A stretch of 14,438 nt of DNA, taken from NCBI GenBank assembly GCA_963693635.1, contig CAVOBC010000090.1, positions 1 to 14,438 of the forward strand. Reading direction: 5' to 3'. This stretch comes from CAVOBC01 sp963693635 (GTDB lineage: Bacteria > Pseudomonadota > Gammaproteobacteria > Pseudomonadales > Azotimanducaceae). Numbering within the stretch: the first letter of the stretch is position 1; each line of letters begins with the position of its first letter. Position numbers and translations under genes: made by a program. Of this stretch, positions 7,226-13,584 are shown piece after piece. The notes beneath the pieces were generated by a model that was given only the letters and a program-made list of their open reading frames with translations, did not search any database and was not told where the DNA came from.

Positions 7226-7858
7226 TCAGTTCGCGGTGGCCGTTTCGTCCGCGTCAGGTTTCGGCGTCCCGGATGCGGGGTCTCGGATCAGCTTCTCGAT
7301 CATCCGTGCCTGGTTGAGGGTCAGGTTTGGAAAACGCTTGAGGGTCGCGTTGACGATGACCGCCGCTGAGGGCGCTGGGATTTCCGCAGCTTGTTCCCAA
7401 AATCTCATGACCGCCCAGATCATCGCCTTAAGGGACGGGTTGGTGTAGCTGCTGTGGAATCCCGGTGAACGTTTCTCGAACGCCAGCTTCAGTTCTGCTG
7501 GCACGGGTAATGCTGCGTCTGTGGTCCAGTCCAGAATGCTGCGGGAGTCAATGTAGGTCTTGCCGAAATACCGTTGCGCTTTGATGACCCGAACACCACC
7601 ACCAAGGTCCTTGTTGATGCGATTTTCGATGGCAACGACCCGGTCGTCGAGCTTTTGGTTGTGTGTGCCCGCCTGGAACAACTCGCGGTGAGGCAGGCAT
7701 CCGGCCAGCAGGTTGGCGGCCTCAATGACGGTCCAGCGCTCATAGGCGGTCCACTGCATCGCATAGCCAAAGTAGCGCGGAGGAACCTGATTATCGGGCG
7801 TCGGCCCGTCGATGATGCGGGTCTCGTCGTCCGATCCGCGCGCGTTGCTTTTGCTCAT
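7226..7858 (-). CDS. Conserved-looking protein of unknown function
   Basis: 210 aa, soluble, no signal peptide or membrane helix. I do not recognise a named family. Residues 42-56 ('WTVIEAANLLAGCLP') resemble a W-T-x-x-E-A-A-x-L-L-x-G-x-x-P motif I associate with uncharacterised proteobacterial accessory proteins. The middle (about 65-112) is charged and ends in 'SRSILDW'. Residues 145-160 form an aromatic helix ('AMIWAVMRFWEQAAEI'). The C-terminal part 'LKRFPNLTLNQARMIEKLI' (173-191) could be a small helix-turn-helix. The tail (195-210) is disordered, rich in Asp, Thr and Ala. It starts at ATG 7858 without a strong ribosome site and is divergent from the crotonase at 7977. Its coding status is supported by the long frame and protein-like composition. 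Confidence 0.7.
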   Translation of the reverse strand: MSKSNARGSDDETRIIDGPTPDNQVPPRYFGYAMQWTAYERWTVIEAANLLAGCLPHRELFQAGTHNQKLDDRVVAIENRINKDLGGGVRVIKAQRYFGKTYIDSRSILDWTTDAALPVPAELKLAFEKRSPGFHSSYTNPSLKAMIWAVMRFWEQAAEIPAPSAAVIVNATLKRFPNLTLNQARMIEKLIRDPASGTPKPDADETATAN

Positions 7859-7960
7859 GTTGGCAGGCTGTTCCAGGACATCAGGAAATGCAGAGAGTTG
7901 AGGCTCTGGATCTTATCGAAAATGGTACTCTACGGACATCCGCCGTTATGGCCCCCGACG

Positions 7961-7967
7961 AAAGGAG
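7961..7967 (+). promoter_or_regulatory. Strong Shine-Dalgarno of the second crotonase
   Basis: AAAGGAG at 7961-7967, 9 nt before ATG 7977. It fixes that start and is the best ribosome site among the acyl-CoA genes here. Confidence 0.8.
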
Positions 7968-7976
7968 TAGCCCGCC

Positions 7977-8888
7977 ATGTCTGATTTCGAGAACATCCGG
8001 TATGAGGTAGCAGAAGGCCGTGCCCGTATCACGCTGAATCGCCCGGAGAAACTGAACGCGCTTTCGAATGATTTGCTGTACGAACTGGACGAAGCACTGT
8101 GGGAAGCCGATGACGATCGTGCTGTGCACTGCGTGATTATCAAAGGTGAAGGGCGTGCCTTCTCGGCAGGCTATGACTTGTCGGGTCCCCCACGGAAACA
8201 AGGCTTTTCACGGGTTCGCTCGGCAGACAAGGAATACCGCGGTGGCCGGTCGGTTGACGACGACGCCTGGCAGATGGAGCGAAGCCAGCGTTTGCGCATG
8301 ACCCTGTTCGATATGCATAAGCCGGTCATCGCGCAGGTACACGGCTATTGCCTGGCAGGGGGTACTGATGTCGCATTGCTCTGCGACATGATCATTTGTG
8401 CGGACGATGCTCGCTTCGGCTTCCCGCCGGCACGGGATCTCGGCGCCCTCCCAAACAATATGTGGCTGTACAACGTTGGGCCGCAATGGGCTAAGCGGCT
8501 GATGTTGACCGGCGACTCCGTCACCGGCACGGAGGCGCAGCAGATTGGACTCGTACTGAAGGCTGTTCCTGCTGAGCATCTTGAGTTTGAAGTGGAACAG
8601 TTGGCCGATCGTTTGGCCCAGATTGATCCCGACCTGCTGAGCGCAAACAAGCGGATAATTAATCAGGGGCTCGAACTCATGGGAGCCCGCACCCTGCAGC
8701 GGATGGCGGTTGAGAACGACGTTCGCGGTCACAATGCGGCGGCCGCTCTTGGTTTTGGTGCCCGGGTTGCAGACATGGGCCTCAAAGGCGCACTGCGTGA
8801 ACGTGACGGCAAGTTCGGCGATGGTCGGGCGCGCGTCAATGGGCCGGAATTGCGCGACGAAAAGGGAAATCTGATAGACCTTGATTGA
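7977..8888 (+). CDS. Crotonase-fold protein lacking both hydratase glutamates
   Basis: Crotonase/enoyl-CoA hydratase family, 303 aa, about 40 longer than the first crotonase. The N-terminal part is canonical: 'ITLNRPEKLNALS' (18-30) and 'GRAFSAGYDLSG' (59-70, oxyanion hole). An insertion of about 30 charged residues follows (72-102). At the active site, 'GGTDVALLCD' puts Asp131 where rat hydratase has Glu144. 'ARFGFPPARDLGALP' puts Pro151 where it has Glu164. 'MWLYNVGPQWAKRLMLTGD' is characteristic of a long crotonase subgroup. Hydratase chemistry with two glutamates is therefore not expected; an isomerase, racemase, hydrolase or other CoA reaction is possible. The start has a strong AAAGGAG. 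It is transcribed divergently from the unknown gene at 7226-7858. Family certain, reaction unknown. Confidence 0.9.
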   Translation: MSDFENIRYEVAEGRARITLNRPEKLNALSNDLLYELDEALWEADDDRAVHCVIIKGEGRAFSAGYDLSGPPRKQGFSRVRSADKEYRGGRSVDDDAWQMERSQRLRMTLFDMHKPVIAQVHGYCLAGGTDVALLCDMIICADDARFGFPPARDLGALPNNMWLYNVGPQWAKRLMLTGDSVTGTEAQQIGLVLKAVPAEHLEFEVEQLADRLAQIDPDLLSANKRIINQGLELMGARTLQRMAVENDVRGHNAAAALGFGARVADMGLKGALRERDGKFGDGRARVNGPELRDEKGNLIDLD

Positions 8889-9053
8889 CCGGGCCACCGG
8901 CTGCGATGCGCTCTCTCTCAGAGGCGGCACGATGCCATCGGACTCCGACTCTCGAACGGCTACGTACTCACCTTTAGCTTCGGCCAGATGTTTGCGCATG
9001 ACGCGCTCTCGGAGTGGAAGGCCGGTGCCGAGATACGGATTCCGCTGCAGTAG
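8889..9053 (+). pseudogene. In-frame remnant behind the crotonase, possibly a beta-barrel C-terminus
   Basis: After the crotonase stop (8886-8888) the same frame stays open for 54 codons to TAG 9051-9053. Its second half reads like real protein: 'AIGLRLSNGYVLTFSFGQ', then 'MFAHDALSEWKAGAEIRIPL'. The alternation of polar and hydrophobic residues and the ending resemble the last strands of an outer-membrane beta-barrel. There is no start codon with a ribosome site, and the rest of such a gene is absent. I infer a leftover of a deleted gene. Chance resemblance in GC-rich DNA is a real alternative. Confidence 0.3.
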
Positions 9054-9147
9054 CGGTCAAACCTGTGACTGTAACTGGGGGCGCTGAGCCGACCCAACCC
9101 GCCGGTCAGTGGCCTCCCTGCTCTGTCGTCAGTGGTGGCAGAAGCGG

Positions 9148-10225
9148 TCAGAAATCCCAATCGGTGTGCATTGCGGGCGGCACGATCTTTCTCTCGAGCG
9201 CGTTCGGCAACGATGGCGGCCCGGCAAGATTGTCTGTAATTGCGAGGCTGGACGCTCCCCGCACTCCGAACCACAAGCGTGTAAAGGCATCGACGCTTGC
9301 GCTAAGGGTGGGCAATTTGGATTTGGAGCCCGTCACCGCCGTGGATTCCTCGCCGAGCGTGATACATAACTGCCGGTCAGTGCGTGCCAGTTGTTGCTTG
9401 CCGAGAGCGCGTCGCTGCCGGAAGGGTCGTTCGAGCAGGTCCTGTAACTGTATGTCACTGAACTCAATCATGCCGACCGTGTTGACCTGATCGGCAAGCG
9501 ATTTGATGACGCCAAGCAATTCGAGCAACTGCTCGGCCGTTTGATAGGCCCTGAACGTGACGGAGTAGGCTCCGTGCTCGCCCTTGGCGCTCCCCCAGAT
9601 GAAGTGCGTGAGTTCGCCGCTTGGACCGTCGAAATAGCCGAGGCCGTAGCCGGACTCGGTCCACTCCATCTCCGCGCGCACAACTTCTGCAGTCTTTAGG
9701 TTGGTGCCGCCGTGTCCACGTTTGCGCGTGCAGGCGGCCGCATGGGTAGCCACATAGTCTTTCGCTGTCACCCGTTTTGGCGGTCGGCGGAGACGGTCCA
9801 CCTTCAGCGTGGCAGGATCGAATGTAATCCAGTGCTCATAGCTGCCGGTGCCGTAGCCGACCTTGTCATAGAATTCCTGATCGAACATGCCAAGGGCGCT
9901 CACCTCGTCACCGGCCAATGTCTGCCGCGCCAACATCTCGGCTGTCAGTTGGCGGGCGTAGCCGGTCTGCCGGGCAATGTGGCTGGTTGTGACGGCGGTG
10001 ACTGTTCCCAGCGAGAGGTCCTCATCGCACCACCGGATGGCGCCGTCGGTGCTATGAACTGCGCACTCCGCTTCGCCATCCAGAAGGGCGACCAGCGCGT
10101 CACCGCAGTCAAAGAACGCCTCGAGTGCGCTTACTTCATCGTCGTCGCCGATCCAGCCGCACTCGCGCCAAATGCGCTCGACCGATTTCAGGTCGCGTTT
10201 GCTTGTCGTATTCCCGAAATTCCAT
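9148..10225 (-). CDS. Eis-like GNAT acetyltransferase, apparent frameshift near the N-terminus
   Basis: N-acetyltransferase of the Eis-like type (GNAT domains plus a C-terminal SCP2-like domain). It transfers acetyl from acetyl-CoA to an unknown amine. The frame ending at 9148 shows the acetyl-CoA loop 'ARQTGYARQL' (about 9952-9981), then 'GMFDQEFYDKVGYG', where the first Tyr matches the Eis general acid. The protein ends 'HTDWDF', leaving a terminal Phe carboxylate as in Eis. This main frame is open up to ATG 10350, but its first 45 or so residues look non-coding. The best start is ATG 10225, with GGGGGAG 8 nt upstream. It reads 'MEFREYDKQ' in another frame and dies at 10136. Removing one base at the AAA of 10198-10200 gives 'MEFREYDKQRDLKSVERIW', a natural family start. 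I therefore give 10225 as the start. Confidence 0.75.
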
Positions 10226-10233
10226 GATGGCAA

Positions 10234-10240
10234 CTCCCCC
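10234..10240 (-). promoter_or_regulatory. Shine-Dalgarno in front of ATG 10225
   Basis: On the minus strand GGGGGAG (10240 to 10234) stands 8 nt before ATG 10225. It supports 10225 as the ancestral start of the acetyltransferase although that ATG is out of frame with the body of the gene. Confidence 0.65.
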
Positions 10241-10380
10241 GGTTGCTGAAAAGTGCATCCACGCACCTCTGCGCCCCTGATCTCCTGCACATCTGGGCAC
10301 ATCTGGATAGTGGTGTTTCGGAGTCCCGGGGCGGTAGTGTGTGAAGACATTTTTTGGAGCGCCCGGCACCTTTGTCAACG

Positions 10381-10436
10381 GGTTCGCAGACCGACCCCTG
10401 GAATTGTCAGGACGACAATTTTGGGACAAGAACGGG
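10381..10436. repeat. Palindromic dispersed repeat, copy 2
   Basis: Matches the element at 6198-6259 in order and spacing: GGTTCGC, then ACCGAC, then GAATTGTC (10401-10408), loop AGGAC, GACAATTTTGGG (10414-10425) and ACAAGAAC. The stem extends to 12 pairs if G-U pairs are allowed (10397-10425). It lies between the divergent acetyltransferase and HCCA-isomerase-like genes, just upstream of the latter's putative promoter. Confidence 0.75.
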
Positions 10437-10446
10437 CGAGGCGAGG

Positions 10447-10477
10447 TTGCCGTGTGCGCATGATTAGTTGGTACACT
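10447..10477 (+). promoter_or_regulatory. Possible sigma-70 promoter for the HCCA-isomerase-like pair
   Basis: TTGCCG (10447-10452) and TACACT (10472-10477) are separated by 19 nt, slightly long. Transcription would begin about at GTG 10484, so the first gene might be translated from a leaderless mRNA. No ribosome site precedes that GTG. Weak evidence. Confidence 0.3.
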
Positions 10478-10483
10478 GCGCGC

Positions 10484-11152
10484 GTGACAACACTCTCAGT
10501 CTATCTCGATTTCAAGAGTCCCTACGCCTTCATTGCCAAGGACCCATCCTTTGCGCTTGAGCAGGACTTTGGCGTCGAGATTGACTGGCAACCACTGACG
10601 CTAAACATTGCAAGCTATCTTGGCACAGCGAGGACTGACGATCGCGGCAAGGTGGTTGAGAGCAATCGGTCGGAGCGGCAATGGGCCGGGGTCAAGTATG
10701 CATATTACGACGCCCGCCGTTATGCGAGTCTGCGCGGCCTGACTTTGCGCGGGACCCAGAAGATCTGGGATTCGTCACTCGCCGCGATCGGGTTTCTCTG
10801 GGTTCGGGATCAGGACCCAGTTGCTTTCAGACGTTATGTTGACATCACATTTGAAAGGTTCTGGCGGCGCGAACTCGACATTGAAGACGTCGCGGTGATT
10901 CGGGGCTTGCTTGCCGAGGCGGGTGCCGAGGTGGCGGATTTTGAGGATTGGGCGAGGACCGAGGGCCGCGCTCTGCATGACGATCTGCAGGAACGCATCC
11001 TGAATGAAGGATTGTTCGGTGTGCCAACCTACGTGATCGACAGCGAAGTCTATTTCGGGCGGCAGTACTTGCCACGCGTGCGGTGGCATCTCGGTGGGAG
11101 GGATGGTGCGCCGCCTGACATTGCGTACGACAGCAACTGGTCAGATGGCTAG
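10484..11152 (+). CDS. HCCA-isomerase/DsbA-like thioredoxin-fold protein (paralogue 1)
   Basis: Kappa-class GST/2-hydroxychromene-2-carboxylate isomerase-like protein, 222 aa from GTG 10484. 'VYLDFKSPYAFIA' (6-18) is the family's N-terminal strand with Ser12 where glutathione is activated; there is no CXXC, so it is not a disulfide oxidoreductase. The helical insertion spans about 45-160. 'FGVPTYVID' (178-186) holds the cis-proline Pro181, followed by 'YFGRQYLPRVRWHLGGRDG'. Expected activity: glutathione-dependent isomerisation or a related reaction in the cytoplasm; substrate unknown. ATG 10460 is an alternative start adding 8 residues. Neither start has a clear ribosome site. Its last codons overlap the start of the next gene by 8 nt, so the two are co-translated. 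Confidence 0.83.
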   Translation: MTTLSVYLDFKSPYAFIAKDPSFALEQDFGVEIDWQPLTLNIASYLGTARTDDRGKVVESNRSERQWAGVKYAYYDARRYASLRGLTLRGTQKIWDSSLAAIGFLWVRDQDPVAFRRYVDITFERFWRRELDIEDVAVIRGLLAEAGAEVADFEDWARTEGRALHDDLQERILNEGLFGVPTYVIDSEVYFGRQYLPRVRWHLGGRDGAPPDIAYDSNWSDG

Positions 11153-11783
11153 CGACGTGAATCTCATATTCTGCATGGACCTCTCGGTCCCCGATTCACT
11201 GATGGGCCTCGCGCCGACCCGCGCGCTTGCCCGGGAAACCGGGTGTGGTCTGACACTTCTGCCGTTGACCCGCGACGTCGGAGCACTCTCAACCGAGACC
11301 GCGAAACCGATGGACGACGGACTCCTCGACTTCAAGGCGCGCCGCGACAAGGTACGCCAGGCCTACAACCTCTTGGATCGACGCCGAGAGTTGGATCTCC
11401 ACAGCATCTCGAGCGCGCGGCAGTCGCCGGTGAGTGTCACCCGCGCGGCGCTTGCGCTACTGTGGCTCGGAGAGCAAGAAAACGGCGATGCTGACGAGTT
11501 CCTGACGTCCTTGCTGCAGGCCTACTGGATCGAAGAGGAGGACGCATTCGCGCCGGCGGCGATCGATCGCACGCTTGCCGCCTATGCTGACTTGCAGGGG
11601 TTCGATGGCTTCGTATCGGGCCCGGGGCCCGGGCGGCTTGATGCCGTACAGACGGATCTTGCTGAGGCCAGGGTCATCCGCGCACCCACATATTTGCTTG
11701 ACGGTGAACGATACATTGGCCGCGAGCATCTGCCGCTGATTCGTTGGCATCTGCTGGGCAGGGAAGGCCGCCCCCCCGTCTAG
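11145..11783 (+). CDS. HCCA-isomerase/DsbA-like thioredoxin-fold protein (paralogue 2)
   Basis: Tandem paralogue of the preceding gene, 212 aa. ATG 11145 overlaps the upstream stop (ATGGCTAG), so translation is probably coupled; this is why I chose it over the in-frame ATG at 11094. The N-terminal strand 'LIFCMDLSVPDSLM' corresponds to 'VYLDFKSPYAF', but the catalytic Ser position is Val15 (Ser14 is one residue earlier). The cis-Pro segment is 'RAPTYLLDGE' (179-188, Pro181), followed by 'YIGREHLPLIRWHLLGREG', strikingly like the C-terminus of paralogue 1. The middle region is poorly conserved between the two. It may be a partner subunit with altered or lost activity. Family placement is good; function is inferred only. 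Confidence 0.78.
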   Translation: MASDVNLIFCMDLSVPDSLMGLAPTRALARETGCGLTLLPLTRDVGALSTETAKPMDDGLLDFKARRDKVRQAYNLLDRRRELDLHSISSARQSPVSVTRAALALLWLGEQENGDADEFLTSLLQAYWIEEEDAFAPAAIDRTLAAYADLQGFDGFVSGPGPGRLDAVQTDLAEARVIRAPTYLLDGERYIGREHLPLIRWHLLGREGRPPV

Positions 11784-11952
11784 TCCGACGCGGGCGATGG
11801 TCCGGGGATAGTCGGGAGGGAACAGTCCGGCGGTTACTCAGACCTGTCTGGTTGTGGCCGCATACGCGGCGGGTTTCAGTAACGACCGACGTTGAGCGAA
11901 TCCAGCGCGCGCGAATGAACAGACGTGAATCAACCTGGCGCCTGGTCTAAAG

Positions 11953-12012
11953 AGCGGGTCCAGGAAAAGCCCGATCCAGAAAAAGTCGTGTCCAAAGGCG
12001 CTGCTTCAGAAA
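11953..12012. repeat. Degenerate 15-bp tandem repeat before pyruvate kinase
   Basis: AGCGGGTCCAGGAAA (11953-11967), AGCCCGATCCAGAAA (11968-11982), AAGTCGTGTCCAAAG (11983-11997) and GCGCTGCTTCAGAAA (11998-12012) run head to tail with a shared TCCAGAAA-like end. The copies are more diverged than in the other arrays. The surrounding gap (11784-12129) holds no recognisable gene. Confidence 0.5.
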
Positions 12013-12068
12013 TGGGTTCAAAGGAGTGGCAAGAAGCATGCTTGAGTCCCGGGGAAGCAAATCTGATT

Positions 12069-12119
12069 GCGCGGGTTCGAACGCCCTGCGGGCCGTTGCT
12101 GTTCGAACGGTTCTCGCGC
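12069..12119 (+). promoter_or_regulatory. Imperfect inverted repeat in the pyk leader
   Basis: GCGCGG plus GTTCGAAC (12069-12082) faces GTTCGAAC (12101-12108) and CGCGC (12115-12119), with a six-base bulge on the right arm. The right arm ends 1 nt before GGAG, the putative ribosome site of pyk. If transcribed, the stem could hide or expose that site. It is also possible that GTTCGAAC, itself palindromic, is a protein-binding site present twice, 26 nt apart centre to centre. Confidence 0.4.
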
Positions 12120-12129
12120 CGGAGTCGCC

Positions 12130-13578
12130 GTGTCCGTCATAACGCACGTTGATTTGCTGAAGAATCGGCGCACGAAGATCGTCGCAACTGTTGGTCCTGC
12201 ATCTGCATCCTCTGAGATGCTTTCAGACCTGATCACAGCGGGCGTAAACGTGTTTCGACTCAACATGTCTCACGGTGATCACGCATTCCATGCCGATGTG
12301 TTTCGGCGCATCCGCAACCTCGGTGCAGACGCGTCACAACCGGTCGCGATCCTCGCGGATCTTTGTGGACCAAAGATCCGGACTGGGGAATTCGCTGGGG
12401 GTTCGATCGACCTGACCCCCGGTGAGCGGGTGATCATGACGGTCCGGGATGTTGAGGGGACCGCGGGCCTCATCCCGTCACGCTACAGTGCGCTCGCCGA
12501 TGACGTAACCGCGGGCGACCGTATCTTGCTGGATGACGGCAACCTGGAACTGAGGGTTCAGGGCGTGGCAGGCACGGAGATCAACTGTGAGGTGGTCTAC
12601 GGCGGCCGCTTGTCCAGCAACAAAGGCATCAACCTGCCGTCGGTGGTTATATCGACGCCCTCGCTGACGGACAAGGATCGGGTGGATGCCGCGTTCGCGC
12701 TCGAACTCGGCGTCGATTTCCTCGCCTTGTCGTTCGTCCGGAGTGCGGATGACATCCATGCGCTGCGTGAATTGATGAGCGAGCACGACAACGACGCGTG
12801 GATCATAGCGAAAATTGAAAAACCGGAGGCGTTGACTAACGCCAACGAAATACTCGCAGTCACGGACGGCATCATGGTCGCCCGGGGCGATTTGGGCGTG
12901 GAGTTGCCGGCCGAAGAGGTGCCGCTTGCCCAGGATCAGCTTATCGCGCTGGCGCGCGAACAGATGAAGCCGGTGATCGTGGCAACGCAGATGCTCGAGT
13001 CGATGATCACCCAGCCCCGACCGACGCGGGCCGAGGTGACTGATGTCTCCCATGCCGTCATCGGCGGTGCCGACGCTGTCATGCTTTCAGCCGAGACAGC
13101 GGCGGGCGACTACCCGCTGGAAGCTGTGCAGATGATGGACAGGATTGCGCGTCAGTTTGAGGCGCATCTTTGGGGTGAGGGCCGCTACGGTGAGGTCACT
13201 CGGAGCCAGACGCCGCCGCTGCCGATCGGGAACGTGATGGCCAATGCGGTGGCGCACATGTCGAGGGACATCGAGGCGCACGGCGTCATGGTTGTATCGC
13301 GCTCCGGTATGACGGCGGCAACGGTCAGTGCTGCGCGCCCCGCCGCACCGATCGTCGCGCTCATGCCCACTGAACGGGTTCAACGGCGAATGACACTTCT
13401 CTGGGGCGTCATTCCCGTACATCAGACGGACGCAGGAAGGCGCAATCCCAATCTGCTGGCGAGAACCATGGCGAGAGATCTTGATCTCGCAGCGCCCGGT
13501 GAATACGTCCTGTTGGTCCGGGGATTTCACGAAGACGCGATGCTGAACACGCCGACGGTGACGATTTTGACGGTATGA
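12130..13578 (+). CDS. pyk: Pyruvate kinase, potassium-independent type by signature
   Basis: Converts phosphoenolpyruvate and ADP to pyruvate and ATP, the last step of glycolysis; cytoplasmic, normally a tetramer. 482 aa from GTG 12130, full length. 'RRTKIVATVGPA' (13-24), 'FRLNMSHGD' (42-50) and 'LADLCGPKIRTGEF' (75-88) form the active-site barrel. The lid B domain spans about 90-165, with 'LDDGNLEL'. 'NKGINLPSV' (164-172) follows. The signature 'IIAKIEKPEAL' (225-235) holds catalytic Lys228, and 'MVARGDLGVELP' (249-260) binds the metal. The C-terminal domain covers about 350-482. Asp77-Leu78...Lys82 correspond to rabbit Asp112-Thr113...Glu117; Leu and Lys at these places mark enzymes that do not need potassium. 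GTG 12130 is chosen for GGAG 5 nt upstream and the family N-terminus; TTG 12067 is an alternative. Confidence 0.96.
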   Translation: MSVITHVDLLKNRRTKIVATVGPASASSEMLSDLITAGVNVFRLNMSHGDHAFHADVFRRIRNLGADASQPVAILADLCGPKIRTGEFAGGSIDLTPGERVIMTVRDVEGTAGLIPSRYSALADDVTAGDRILLDDGNLELRVQGVAGTEINCEVVYGGRLSSNKGINLPSVVISTPSLTDKDRVDAAFALELGVDFLALSFVRSADDIHALRELMSEHDNDAWIIAKIEKPEALTNANEILAVTDGIMVARGDLGVELPAEEVPLAQDQLIALAREQMKPVIVATQMLESMITQPRPTRAEVTDVSHAVIGGADAVMLSAETAAGDYPLEAVQMMDRIARQFEAHLWGEGRYGEVTRSQTPPLPIGNVMANAVAHMSRDIEAHGVMVVSRSGMTAATVSAARPAAPIVALMPTERVQRRMTLLWGVIPVHQTDAGRRNPNLLARTMARDLDLAAPGEYVLLVRGFHEDAMLNTPTVTILTV

Positions 13579-13584
13579 CTCCTT

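Noticed and set aside
8208..8999. 263-codon minus-strand open frame opposite the second crotonase
   Set aside because: Antisense shadow of a well-supported gene that has a strong ribosome site.
9712..10227. 171-codon plus-strand frame opposite the acetyltransferase
   Set aside because: Antisense to conserved acetyltransferase motifs; no family resemblance.
12068..12092. tRNA-like T-arm (GGGTTCGAACGCC) near pyk
   Set aside because: No matching acceptor, D or anticodon arms around it; the bases are better explained by the GTTCGAAC inverted repeat.
11925..12152. 75-codon plus-strand frame before pyk
   Set aside because: Composed largely of the 15-bp array, has no ribosome site and overlaps the pyk start.
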